Shown: positions 22,108 to 34,000 of the stretch, piece after piece
Layout of the letters: each line of letters opens with the position of its first letter
Numbering within the stretch: the stretch's first letter is position 1
NCBI GenBank assembly: GCA_024345305.1
Contig: BRON01000016.1
Span: 620,001-684,000, forward strand
Length of the DNA stretch: 64,000 nucleotides
Direction: 5' to 3'
Source of the DNA: Mrakia gelida
Taxonomy: Eukaryota > Basidiomycota > Tremellomycetes > Cystofilobasidiales > Mrakiaceae
Notes under the pieces: model-generated
Seen by the model: only the letters and a program-made list of their open reading frames with translations
What the model was told of the DNA's origin: nothing
Databases searched by the model: none
Translations under genes and position numbers: made by a program

Positions 22108-22539
22108 CTCAGCGATCCGCAGTAGACGATCTAATCGAAATTTGATACCCGACCGAGATGGTTCGAGTCCTGAGATCCAGACAGAAAGCTCTTCGATGTC
22201 CTGGGAGAATATGGAAACGGTCGCGAGGGAAGACAGCAAGAAGTGAGCTCGACGAAATCGAGTTGAGCTCGCTCGTCCTTCCTCCCATCTTCTTTGCCTC
22301 TTACCGCCAGCCTCCCCTTCCCTCTGTCCCTCAAGCCCAACAGGTCCTCGTCGTGAGAAGGGCTCAGCTCGTCGCTCTTCTCTTGGGTTGGCTTCTTCGA
22401 GAAATGGGCTTTTCTGCTGATCCAGGAACGAGGCGACCTCCCCTGAGCCTCCTGAGCCGAGCAGCTCCTCCCCATCCCTTGTCTCCGTCTCTCCCTTCCT
22501 CTCAACGACCACTTCCATCCGCCACTCTGGACTCTGAAG
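22108..22539. other. Intergenic, promoter side of membrane protein A
   Basis: Contains a B-box-like GGTTCGAGTCC at 22160-22170, rejected as a tRNA. No gene is seen. Confidence 0.3.
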
Positions 22540-25198
22540 ATGCCTTCACAAACCGCTATCAGGTCTTCTTCCTTTCAGCTCACATCCAAGAACGAACACG
22601 ACGCTGAGAAGGGCTTCGAGTCTGTGTGAGCTCGCTCGTTCCGCCCTCCCTCCCTCCTTTTTGACGAGCTCGTCGAACTGATCACCCTACCTCGCTCTCT
22701 CCTGCTCCCTCTCTCCTTCAGCCCTATGCTTGGTAAGCACTACTCTCCACTCTTTGTGCTCTTCTCCAAGAAGCGAGGCGTGGTGTGCTGGGAAGCAACG
22801 AGTCCTGAAGATGAGCCTGACTCCTTCCCCTCTCCCTTTGCTCGACCATCCTCCCAGGCTACTCTTCTGTCTCGATCGACGTCTCGGATGCAGCCTCAAA
22901 GGATTCTTCTCGGGTGAGCTCAAGACGATCTCGAGCATCGCAAGAAAGAAAGAACTGATGATGATTTTGTTCGTCTCTCGTCTCTCCCTCTCCTCCTCCC
23001 TCCGACAATCTCCCGTTTCCTCTGCTCCTCCCTCTCACTGACTCTCGACGGATACCAGAAGGCTCACAACCTTGCTTCCGGAAGCTCCGCTTCATCCTAC
23101 TACGTCTTCACCGATACTGGCGATGTCGAGAAGCCTCTTCCTTCGATGTGAGTTCGCGATGTCGAGCTCTCGTCTCCCTCCCTCCTCTATTTGGTCTCGA
23201 GACCTGACGGCTTGCTTTGGACACCTCGTTCTACAGTCAGATGAGTGGTAAGTCCTCATGTCCCTGCGCGAGCTGCTCGTTGCGCATGCTTGACTGGGGG
23301 AGGGTTGTAGAACGGCGACGAGCTCGCCCATCGGTTTCGACGACGGTCTGACGCGTCGAACTCTCTCCCCCGTGTTCAGGTGCTGCTCTTGGAACGTTCG
23401 AAGGATCAGAGAGAACCTCCAAAGTCTGGACGCGACCTGCCAAGGTGCGTGGCGTGCTGTAAAAAAACTCCGAAGACGCGCTGAGGCTAACTCTCGCCCC
23501 GTCGTTTACAGATCTTCTTCCTCTGCATCTCGCTCTTCGTCGCCTCAACGCTCGCCATGCTCATCGCACTGGAGGTTGGAAATGTATCGGACGTAACCGA
23601 CTCCCGTGGCTCGCCTTACGTTCTCCAGCCACAGTCCATGGCAGCTGAGTTCGTTCGCGAGCAAGCGGACTTACGGTGTCGACCTTGCGCGGCTTCCCTC
23701 CCTCTCTTGCGTCTCCAAGAGTCTTCCTCCTCGTCGTCGCCTACTTCGCCATTCGATCTCGTAACATGATTCACATCATTGAAGTACTCTGCTTTAACGT
23801 GTTCTTGGTTCTCTCTGGGCGTGAGTCTTTCCTTTTTCTCGACGCGACGAGGGTTTGACCTGAGGCTGACGTTCCACTCCTCGCTATCTTACATTCACAG
23901 TCATCGAAGCCATCTTGCGAAACTCTGGGCTACAAGAATGGGTTTTAGAGCACACTCTTGCTCTGGTTTGGGCTATCCCTGCTGTGGACCTCGCGCGCGT
24001 CTCGTCTCGTTCTTTGCTTAGTCTCTCTCGCTCATTCCGCCTCCCCCTTCGTTTCCCTAGCTTCCACCTCGGATGCGATTGGGCAGCCTGGAAGCTTTAT
24101 CGAGAGCTCGGATGGTACGCGTACAAAAAGGTGAGCGAGCTGAAAGGCATCAGCGATTTGTTGAGCAGATTCGTTTGACACTAACGCGACGCGTCTTTTG
24201 CATCAGGTCTCGAGCGACCTTCGACTTCGTCAGTCCCTCCGATGCCTGATCCTCGAACTGTTCGATAATACCGACATCTCTTCCTCTTGGCAGGTAGACT
24301 CTACTACAACTACCTCATCCTTTCGTCGCTCCTCGTGGTTGGTCCTCGAAATCAACAATCTCTCGTTCTGGCTCTCGCGCTGATTCAAGCTTAACCGCAC
24401 TGTCCGATGTTCTAGTTCTCTGCCTACCTTCAGTTCTTGCAGACCTGGAGCGTCGCCTACCTCGTCGTTCTGCTACTCGGTTACGACTCGCTGCAAAGCG
24501 TCAGCACCACCAAAACCATCGCCGCGGTCGTCGCCTTCGTTGCGATGTGGATCCTCTACCTGCTCGGAGTCATCGCCAGCTTTCGCGCCGTTAGGAGAGA
24601 GAGCAGACGTTTACTCTACGTCGGGATCGGTCTGCAGGTGAGCTCTCTCATTCTCCCTCTCTCGTCGACGCGGCAGTTTCTGATTCGAGTTTCCTCCTTC
24701 CCTCCAGGTCGTCTACATCCTTTGGTGCATCGCACAGATCACCCTTTTCGGCACACAGATCATAGGATACGACAACGACTGGAGAAAGGTCTTTCACGGG
24801 GAAGTTGATGATACCGTCATGAAGGAGACAAATCTTCGTTCGTCTTTTCCGCTCGTCGTCTATCGTCGACTCGAACTGACCTCCTGCCTCTTCCTCTCCA
24901 GTACCCGGCCGAACCGTGAGCCTTCTCGTCCCTCAGAGCTCTTCTAGGGTATCTCCGACTGACTCAGAAATCTCCTTACCTCCAGATCTTCCAAATCGTC
25001 GTCGCATTCCCGCTCGCCGTCGCGACCCTCGTTTACACGATCCTCGTCGGTCGAGGCTTTGGGAACGGACTCAAACCTATCTGTGAGCTACCTCCTCCTC
25101 CCCACTATCTCCAACAAGCAAAGTCTGACCTTACCTTCCTCATAGATCCCACCGCCGCGATCCTCCACTCGGAACAGATCGATCTCTCCATCGACTAG
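22540..25198 (+). CDS. Multipass membrane protein, paralogue family, copy A
   Basis: A gene of many short exons starting MPSQTAIRSSSFQLTSKNEH and ending SEQIDLSID at 25198. The order of recognisable exons is: GYSSVSIDVSDAA; GTFEGSERTSKVWTRPAK; a membrane segment IFFLCISLFVASTLAMLIAL; LQPQSMAAE; VVAYFAIRSRNMIHIIEVLC; FHLGCDWAAWKLYRELGWYA; LQFLQTWSVAYLVVLLLGY; AAVVAFVAMWILYLLGVIAS; VVYILWCIAQITLFG; and QIVVAFPLAVATLVYTILVG. That makes about seven hydrophobic spans with a disordered cytosolic N-terminus. It is not firmly recognised. The WKLYRELGW-type motif and layout recall fungal Golgi membrane proteins of the UPF0658 type, which is a tentative match. It is in tandem with copy B, 405 bp downstream, and closest to copy D. 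Confidence 0.75.
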
Positions 25199-25603
25199 TC
25201 GCGTCGTCGAGTCGTCGCGTCTTCCCATTCGCCGCTCCATCTCTCTCTTTCTTTCGTCACTTGCTCGCGCACTCAGCTCCGTACTAGCTCTTCATATCAC
25301 CCCTCTCTCCTTCGTTACCTTCTCGCTCGAACTCACACACGCGTCGAGCTCGCTTTCTCTCTCTCGTTTTCGCCATCTTACCAGCTTCACTCCTTCTCAG
25401 TAGTCGTACTCGATTTTTACCTAACGACCTCCTTCCTCTTCAGTTCGTCCTGATCGTCTCGTTCTCGCAGAGAGCCGTTCGATTCGTCTTTTGACGAAGC
25501 TCCGTCGCGCTTGGAACTGCGTGGTCGAACGGTGAAAGCGAGCTCGACTTCACCTCCTCCTTCCTTCCTCCAGCGTCCACCTGCTCTCCCTCTCCCCTTC
25601 TGC
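25199..25603. other. Spacer between tandem membrane-protein genes A and B
   Basis: Pyrimidine-rich spacer with no reading frame of interest; it should hold the 3' end of copy A and the promoter of copy B. Confidence 0.3.
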
Positions 25604-27745
25604 ATGGACACTCTCTCGTTAGAACAATCCTCAGTGAAGTCTGGATCGTGAGTCCGACCCCGTTTTCGTACTTCTTGTTACCTTTGCTGGCTCAGGTCGA
25701 GTTGAGGGAAACGAAACGCTAAGCGAGCTCACCCTCTCCCTTCCTTCCTCCCTCTCTCCTCCTTCCTTATCTCCTTCTTCACCTCCAGCCTCTTTGACTG
25801 TGAGTGTCTTCTCGCCAAACTTTTGGTGGCTTCCTCTTGACGGTCTGAGGGAAGCAAAGGACGATGCTGCTCCAAGAGAAGAGCTCGCTGACCTAGGTTC
25901 CTTCTCCAGCCCACGCCGTCGAGGTCGGAACGGTCGAAGGTTCAGCTTTAAAGATCTGGACGCGACCTGCGAAGGTGAATAAGTGACACGAGGTATCGAC
26001 GAGTGCCAGAGGCGACGAGTTCTAGAAGCTGATGAAGTCCTCATCTTTTGCAGCTCTTCATCGTCTGCGTTTCACTCTTCGTCTTCTCGACCGTCGGCCT
26101 TCTTGTCGCTCTCGAGGTCCTCAACGTAGCAGTCACCTTCAGCAACCAAATTTTGCTGCCTCAGTCGATAGGGTCTGAGTAATTCTCGACCCTCTTCGGA
26201 TGTACCGGAGCTCGCCCAGAGCAAAAGCGACAACTTTGGACTGACTTCGCCCTCTCCCTCGCCAGACTTTTCCTCCTCGGTGCCGCTATTTTCGCCGTTC
26301 GATCCCAAAACATGGTTCAGATCTTCTCCGTCGTCCTTTTCAACATCTTCTTGGTTATCTGTGGTTGTGAGCTCTCTTTCACTGCTGCTACAACCCAACG
26401 AACGGCGACGCAAGCTCACTTCTCCCCCTTGCTTTCCTCAGTCGTCGAGGCTCAACAGCAACACGCAACGCTTCTCGACAGGATCAGGTCAGATAGATAT
26501 GCGTCAGATCCATGGAGTCGGTTTGAGGGCTCTATCTCTCGAGCTCGTCTCGCTTTGATCTGGACCCTCCCAGTCGTCGACCTCTTGTGCGTCGACCTCA
26601 CGTCTCTTTCTTTTCACGCCCACTCGACTCAGGCTGATGACCCCTTTCTCGCTCACAGGTTTCACGTAGGATGCGACTGGGCTGCTTGGAAGCTGTATCG
26701 AGAGCTCGGATGGGACGCGTACAAGAAGGTGAGTGAGGTCGACTCAAAGTTCCTTTCCTCGACGCGACTGACGCCCTACCTCCCTCTTCTCTCTCAGGTT
26801 GCCGGCGATCTTCACTTAAGTGAGTCTCAGCATAGCTGCATCTGTTGAACCGTCGACTGACCCTCTTTTCACTCTGCAGGCAAGCTCTACTTCAACTATC
26901 AACTGCTTTGCTCCTCCCTCGTCGTTCGTCTCACCTCTCCGCCCGCGTTTCCCTCCCTTCTCTCCCCTTCTGACCTCCCTGCTCTTCTCAGTTCACGACC
27001 TACTTCTCAATGGTCCAAACCTGGAGCTTTTGTTACATAGCCATCAACACTTTCGACGTCGGGATCACAAATCGCGTCCCGTTTATCGCCGTTTTCGTCG
27101 TCGCCTGGATCATCTACGCCTCAGGGGTCTTCCTCGCCTACCGTTCTATAAAGACGGAGAGGATAGCGCTGCTGAGAGTGTCGTGGGCGCTTCAGGTGAG
27201 TATCTATTGCCCTTGGGAACAGCGAAAGAAACAAGGGACTGAGTTGCCTGAGCGTTCGTCTTCGTCTTCCATCCTCAGGTCGTCTACCTCTGCTGGAGCG
27301 TCTACGTCCTCGGCCAGTTCATACACGGAGCGCCTGAAAACTTTCCGAGGATATCCGACGCCGATCTCGTGCCTGGGAAAGCTGTGAGTACCTATCTTCC
27401 TCTGCTCGCGGCTCAGCTTTCGATTCGTTGACGCGACAGCCCTTTGACCTCCGACCTCTTCGCGTTTCCCAGCTCTTCCAATTCGTCGTCGGTTTCCCTC
27501 TCGCGATCTTCACGCTCGCCTACACTTTCATCGTCAGTCGTGGGTTCGGAGAAGGGCTCAAGGCCGTTCGTGAGTTCACTTCCCGCTCTGTCGTCTCCTC
27601 GTCTATCTTTCTCGTCCCCTTTCGCGATATTCCGGACCTTCAAGTAAAGACGAGTCTCTGAGGCTGACCTCCATCTCCTCTTCTTCTACCAGACTCGCAT
27701 CCGATCGTTCTCGACCCCGAGAAAGTCGAACTCTCGCTTGACTGA
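25604..27745 (+). CDS. Multipass membrane protein, paralogue family, copy B
   Basis: Starts MDTLSLEQSSVKSGS and ends DPEKVELSLD at 27745. It is shorter than copy A because the N-terminal disordered region is reduced. Conserved exons in order: HAVEVGTVEGSALKIWTRPA; LFIVCVSLFVFSTVGLLVAL; LLPQSIGSE; LGAAIFAVRSQNMVQIFSVV; VVEAQQQHATLLDRIRSD; RFHVGCDWAAWKLYRELGWD; VQTWSFCYIAINTFDVGI; VFVVAWIIYASGVFLAYRSI; VVYLCWSVYVLGQFI; QFVVGFPLAIFTLAYTFIVS. It forms one subtype with copy C, which shares the EAQQQH loop, the RFHVGCDW spelling and the VELSLD end. The function is unknown. Introns fall at matching places in all copies, so the copies arose by DNA duplication and not by retroposition. Confidence 0.75.
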
Positions 27746-28085
27746 ACCCGGACGACGCGTGTCTCGTTCCTCGCCTGTTCCTTCCTCCCGAACTGTACCC
27801 GGATTCCTGTAGATCACCACTTTGTACAACCCCTTAATCTTATCCTCACGATCTCACGAACATCTCTTGCTCTCTCCTCCCAAACGCGTCCAGCGCCCTC
27901 GTTCGCGTCGCCCGAGATGCACGAGAAAGGACATAAGTAAAGAAATCGAGAGAAACGAGCCAAGAAGATAAACCCTAACAAAGTTAATACAGAGACACAC
28001 CCCAACCACCACCAACCACATCTAGCCTAGCCTTCAGAGATCTACGTCGTTCTCCAGCTTTTTGACTCCCTCCTTCGACGGCCTC
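27746..28085. other. Tail-to-tail intergenic region
   Basis: Lies between the stop of membrane copy B and the stop of BRR2, which converge here. It contains only 3' flank sequence that I can see. Confidence 0.4.
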
Positions 28086-31000
28086 TACTCAGCCATCTCC
28101 TCGTCCGAATCCTCCTCCTCCGACGAATCCTCCCCCTCGAGAACGGTGATGGGGTCGAGGTCGAAGGATTGATCGGCTCCGAGATCTGCAGGTGAGACGA
28201 GAACGAAGAGGAGTCAGCGCTGAGAAAGGAGAAGGGAGAGAGGGGAAGGGAAGAGGGGGAGGGAGGAAGAGGCGAGTCGACGCACAACTGTCAGAAACGA
28301 GAAGCAACCTGAGCTTGTGATCTCCTGCTGGGAGCGAAACCTCGAGCTTGACCTTGAGAACGGTGGTGAGGGTGACTGCGAACCGAGCGAGAACGAGTCA
28401 GTCTCTTCATACGACGAAGGAAAGGGCAAGAACGAAAGACGCGACTCGACTCACCCTTCTTGATCGCCGACAACGACTTGCCCGATCCAACGACGAGCCA
28501 GAACGCAGGAGTCTTCTTGGCGGGGTAGTAAGGAGCAACGACGGACTGGTCGTCCTCAGCGGAAGCGTCCTCGTCGGCGTCTCGGTCGAGGGTGATTCGA
28601 AGGGTGAGAGGCTTGGACGCGGTGTATCCTCCCTCGTCGGCCTCGTCGATAGTGTAGGTGACCTCGATCGAGGGGTAGGCGTTGACGAACTGGGCGACGT
28701 CTCGCCTGGAAGGAAGAAGAAGATAAAGAGAAAGAACAGTCAGTTACGAGAAGAGCAGGGAGAAGGAGAGGGAAAGGAAAGGAAAGGAAAAGGACGAACA
28801 TCTGCCTGGTGTCGAGTCGAAGGAGATCGTTCCTCTGCTCGTCCTCGAGCTCGGTGATGTCGTAGACGGAGGTGACCTCGGCGGCCTTGCATCGAGAGAT
28901 GATCTGAAGGAAGCGAAGACCAAGAAAGAAGAAGAGGTCAGTTCGAGGCTCGAAGGCGAAAGACAGACGAGTCGAAACAACTCACCTCCGAATCGAAGTG
29001 AGGGATCTGCTTCAGCGGCGAATCCGTCTCCCACATGGCCTGGATGCACATCTGCGACAGATCCATAGCTCCAAGAGCACTCATGAACGCGTTCGAGGAC
29101 ATGACGTCCACGCAAGCGGAGAGGAGACCGATGACCTTTCCGAGGATGACCGCCTGGTCGGACGCGAGGTCGGCGGGGAGGACCATCCTCGAGAAGTGAG
29201 CCTGGAGGAGAACGAACGTCTTGAAGTGAGGAGACTCGTAGTCCTGGGTCTCGAGCTTGACGGGCGATCGGTCGTAGATTCTCTTGAGGATGATGTCCTC
29301 GTGGTGACGGATGGGAACGTCCTCGAACTCGGAGGAGGAGGAAACGATCTCGAGGAGACCCTTGAGCTTGGTTCGTTCGCTGAGGGACATGCTGAAGATC
29401 TCGACGGTGACGTTGGAGATGTAGTAGTCTGAAGAGAGAAATAGGCGATCGAAGGTTAGAGGGGGGTCGAGAAGGAAGAGAAAGAGTGAGAGGGAAGACT
29501 CACAAGCAGCGATCATTCCCAAGTTCAACGGCGAGGTGTCCATCTCGTCCTCGATGGTGATGCACTTCGATGCGACGAGAGCGTTGAGCGTCTCCTCGAC
29601 GAGCTCCGAAAGGTGATCCGAGAGATGTCGATGCGAAGTTCCCTGCAAGTTGTAGTAGACGGGGTCTGGAGAGAAAAGAGGAACGAAGGAAGGTCAGCTC
29701 GAGAACTCGACGCGTCGAGGGCGAGGACGAGACGAGAAACGAACTCTGCGACATCCGACGGTAGAACTGGATGAAAAGAGGGGAAGCTAGGTCAGTACTA
29801 GTCGGGCAGGAGGGTTGAAGAAGGAAGATAAACTCACCCAAGTCCAAGTGCACCAATCAACCGCCTCCTGCTTGTTCTCAATCGTCTTCGCCACGATCTC
29901 GGCATTGAAGTGATCGTGAAGCATCGCTGGGAGCTGAGACTCGATGGGGAGAGCCTCGCTGAGGAACTTCTTGTAGAACTCCTTCCTGTTCTGCTGGAGC
30001 ATGAGCACGCATCGAGAGTTGGTGTCCTTCGTCGGTCGGCAGGCTCGTCCCATCATCTGCAGAAGGTCCGCGACGGGGTAGTCGGCGTATCGGTGGTCCT
30101 TTCCGTCGAAGTATTGAACTCCCATAATGATGACCATGTAGGCGGTGACGGGAAGTCCCCAGGCGGTGTCCTGAACGAGAGAGAAGGAGGCGAGAAAGGG
30201 TCAGTTCGAGGTTCGACGCGTCGAGAAATGAGAGCGAACGAGGAGAGACTCACCTTCGAGGCGACGAGAACCTGAATAGCTCCCGACTCGAACAGTCGCT
30301 CGACGGTCCTCTTGTCCTGCTTCGAAAGAGCCTCGTGGTAGAATCCGATTCCGTACGCGAGCGTCTCCTTGAGAGCCGAATCCTGGATCCGATCGAGATG
30401 AGGTTGGAGATCCTCCTCCTCGATGTTGAGGAATCGCTTCCCTTCCTGGTTCGCGAGACAGTAGGTGAGGATGTCGTTCGCAGTAAGCTTGCACTGTTTC
30501 CTCGACGGGACGAAGGCGATGACGGGTTTCTTGCCAGCCCAATCGTTGATGGCGAGGTAGGCGGGTTTGGCCATTCCGAGCATGAGCGAGGGGAAGTGAG
30601 GGATGTCGTAGCTCTGGATGTGGATGTCCATGGGAAGAGGTCGTGTGCTGAAAATGAGAATGAAGAAAAGCGAGTCAGCTCGCGTCTCGAAGAGAAGAGC
30701 GAGCGAAGAAGGAAAAGCAACGAAAGCTTACCTGGGAGCGAAGTTGAACACGTTCTGAGCAGAAGCTCCGAGCCAGTCTCCGAGATCTCGAGCGTTCGCG
30801 AGCGAGACACTGCAGGCGACGATCCTCGTAGGGTTTCCAGTCTGGGACGAGACGAATCGAGTTCGAGAGATGAGGACCTCGTAGGCTGGTCCAACGGCGC
30901 CTCCGATGAGCTGAAGTTCGTCGGCGATGAGGAGTCCGATCTCGGTGACGGCCTTCCTGACGTTGAGCTTCCATCTCCTCGAGAGGTTGTCCCACTGATC

Positions 31001-34000
31001 AAATCCAAAGAAGCAGAGGAAAAGTCAGTCGAGGTCGAGAAGAGAGAGGAAAGAGAAGAAGCGAGGAAGGAGAGACGCGACGAACCTGAGCTGGAGTGCA
31101 AACTACGACGTCCGCCTTCGACAAGATCCTCAGATCCGCTGCCTGCTCTCCCGTCAACGACAACACCTTCTTCCCCAATCCTCCGAACTTCGACGTCCAC
31201 TCGGTGACCCTAAGATCGACCATCTCCTGATACGGCTCGACGCAAACGGCCTTCCTCGGCTGAGGCTTCGACCAAAGTCGAAGGAGAGCGAACTCGGCGC
31301 AGAACGTCTTTCCTGATCCCGTAGGAGCTCCGATGAAGACGCTGTCGTCGGTGGTGTAGAGAGCCTGGAAGACCTGAGTCTGGATCTTGTTGAACGACTG
31401 AACCGAGTCGTAGATCTGCTCGTACTCCTTGTTGTGCAGAGCCGAGACGGGGAGGGGTTGGAGGTCGAGGAGAGGGGTGTGAGGAGGGAACTTCTCGGGG
31501 AGGATGAGGTGCTTGAACGAGACGGCGAGTCGAGTTTCGGCGTGGAGCCATCGATCCGAGACGAAGGAGATGAAGTAGTTGGGAGGGACGGGGTCGTGAA
31601 TGGGGACGGTGAGGGTGAGGTGGTGCTCGCTCTTGTCCTCGTCGCCGGTAACGTACTGCTTTCGAAGGAGGAACTGATCCCTGACGAGGATGATCTCTCC
31701 ATCGACGTCCTCGACGGTGACCCAGAAGAGCTGCGATCCTCCGTGGAAGTTGTCGTCCCACTGGAAGTCGGGCGTGATGGTGAGATCGATCTTGAGCAGC
31801 GACCGAGTGAGAGGGAGGACGTGGGCTTCGAGGTTGAGCTTGGGGAAGTTGTGGACGAGCTTGTGAACGAGCTGACCGACGTTTCGGTTTCCGATCCTCT
31901 GGACTCCGATGAGCTCTCCGAGTTCGGGAGGCGAGAGGTCGAAGTATCGGTACCAAGGGAACTCCTTCCTCTCCGCTCGTCGAATGATGTCCGTCGGCGT
32001 GTTCTTGAACTGACGAAGAGGGGTCATCGAACCCCACATCCTCCTCTCGACCATCTTGCACATCTCGAGGGCAGCCTTGGTAGGAACGGCCCAGTTTCGT
32101 CGAAGGCAGATCTCGAAGATCGCTCGGAGGATTCGACCGGCGGACTGCTGAACGTAGACCATGTCCGAGACGAGAGCGTACCCGTCGAGCTTGAGTTGGG
32201 AGATGTAGGCTTGGAGGAGGACGTTCGTCTTGGCCGTAGGTTCGTCGACTCCTTCCTTGACGGGGATGGGGACTCGCTCGATGAGCTTCTGGAGCTCGAG
32301 CTTCTCCTCCTGTCGAACGGGGATCATTCGGAACTCGTGGGAGAGAGCGAAGACTCGGAAGAGCTCGAGCATGCCCATCGTGGGTCGGAGATGCTGGTTG
32401 TAGGTGGTCATCGACGCGTAGGTGACGTAGTAATGGGAGGCGATCTTTCCGAGTTCCGTCGAGGTGAAGACTCCCGTCTTCCTGTCGTACTTGACGAGGT
32501 TTCCCTTCTCGAGCATGACGGCGGCGGTGTGGATGATGTCGGCTCGCTGAGGAAGAGAAGAGAAGAAGGAGGAAGTCGAGTCAGCTTCGAGGTCGAGAGA
32601 GAAGAAACGAAGTCGCGAGAGAGCAGGAGAGGAGGACGCGACGAAGCGAAGGATGAACGAACCTTCTGCTCGAGAGCGTCGTCTCCGTCCATGTAGTCGG
32701 CTCCAACCGAGTAGAGAGCGGGCTCCTTGAGCATTCGGACGTAGCTGTGAGAAAGAAGAAACAAGAAAGTCAGGCGAAGCTCTTCGAAACGCGTCGAGGA
32801 TCGAGCGAGAGATCGAAACTCACAGGTAGGTGTATCCGAGCCACTGAACGGCCTCGTCTCGGTTCCTGACGTTTCCAAGGACGATCTCGGCGTTGAGGTT
32901 ATCGACGAGTCGAGAGACGAACTGGGACTCGATGGGGAGTTGCTGGTTCATGAGCGAAGCGTAGTAGGGGAGTTCCGACGCGTTGGTGATGATGATTCCC
33001 TCTCCGAACGTGTCGAACCTCGGTCGTCCAGCTCGTCCGAGCATCTGCAGAACATCCTGAGGGGAGAGCTCGACCCATCGTCCCTTCTCGGGGTTGTAGA
33101 CCTGGGTTCCCTTGATGATGGCCGTGTGAGCGGGAAGGTTGACTCCCCAAGCGAGGGTCGCGGTGCAGACGAGGACCTGGAGGTGACCCTTCTCGAAGAG
33201 TTCCTCGACGTCGGCTCGATCGACTGGAGTCATTCCGGCGTGATGGATTCCGAATCCGAAGGGGAGGAGGTCCTTGAGGTTGGGGTCGGTAGCGTCGGCG
33301 GCGGCTTGGAGGAGGACTTCTCGAACGGCTCCGTCGGGCTTGACGAACTGGGTGATGGTCTCCTTCTCGAGCGCGAGATCTCGGATGAACTTCGCCGTCT
33401 TGGCGGTCTCCTTCCTCGAGTGGACGAAGACGAGGGTCTGTTCCTTTCCGGCGTAGGAGAGGACCTTGTCGTAGCAGACCTCGTTCATGATCTGGAATCG
33501 CTTGATGGGCTTCTTCTCGGTGACTCCGATGAACTCCTGCTGGAGAGGGCACGGCCTGTACGATCCGTCGAAGTAGAAGAGTCCTTTGTCAAAGTCGACT
33601 CGGAGGAAGGTGGCGACGTCCTTGTAGTTGGGGAGGGTAGCGGAGAGTCCGATGAGTCGAACGGGGTCGCCCGTCTGCTCGGCCTTCCTGATCGTCCTAG
33701 CGATGATCGACTCGAGAACGGGACCTCTCTCGTCGTGAAGAAGATGAATCTCGTCGACGATGATGAGACGAACGAGGTTGGTGTACGAGGTTTCCGTCGA
33801 CTTCCTGGTGATGACATCGTACTTCTCGGGCGTCGTGACGATGATCTGAGTCTCCGAGATCTGCTGCTTGGTGAGTTGACTGTCTCCCGTGAGCTCTCCG
33901 ACCTTGATTCCGAGGTAGCCGAGTCGCTTGTTGAACGTTCGAACCTGCTCCTGGACGAGAGCCTTCATCGGCGAGACGTAGATGACCTTGAACGAGTCGA

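Noticed and set aside
22100..22180. Possible tRNA gene: TAGCTCAGCG A-box-like sequence at 22105 and perfect B-box GGTTCGAGTCC at 22160-22170
   Set aside because: The T stem does not pair (GATGG against CCTGA) and no acceptor stem or anticodon arm can be formed around these boxes.
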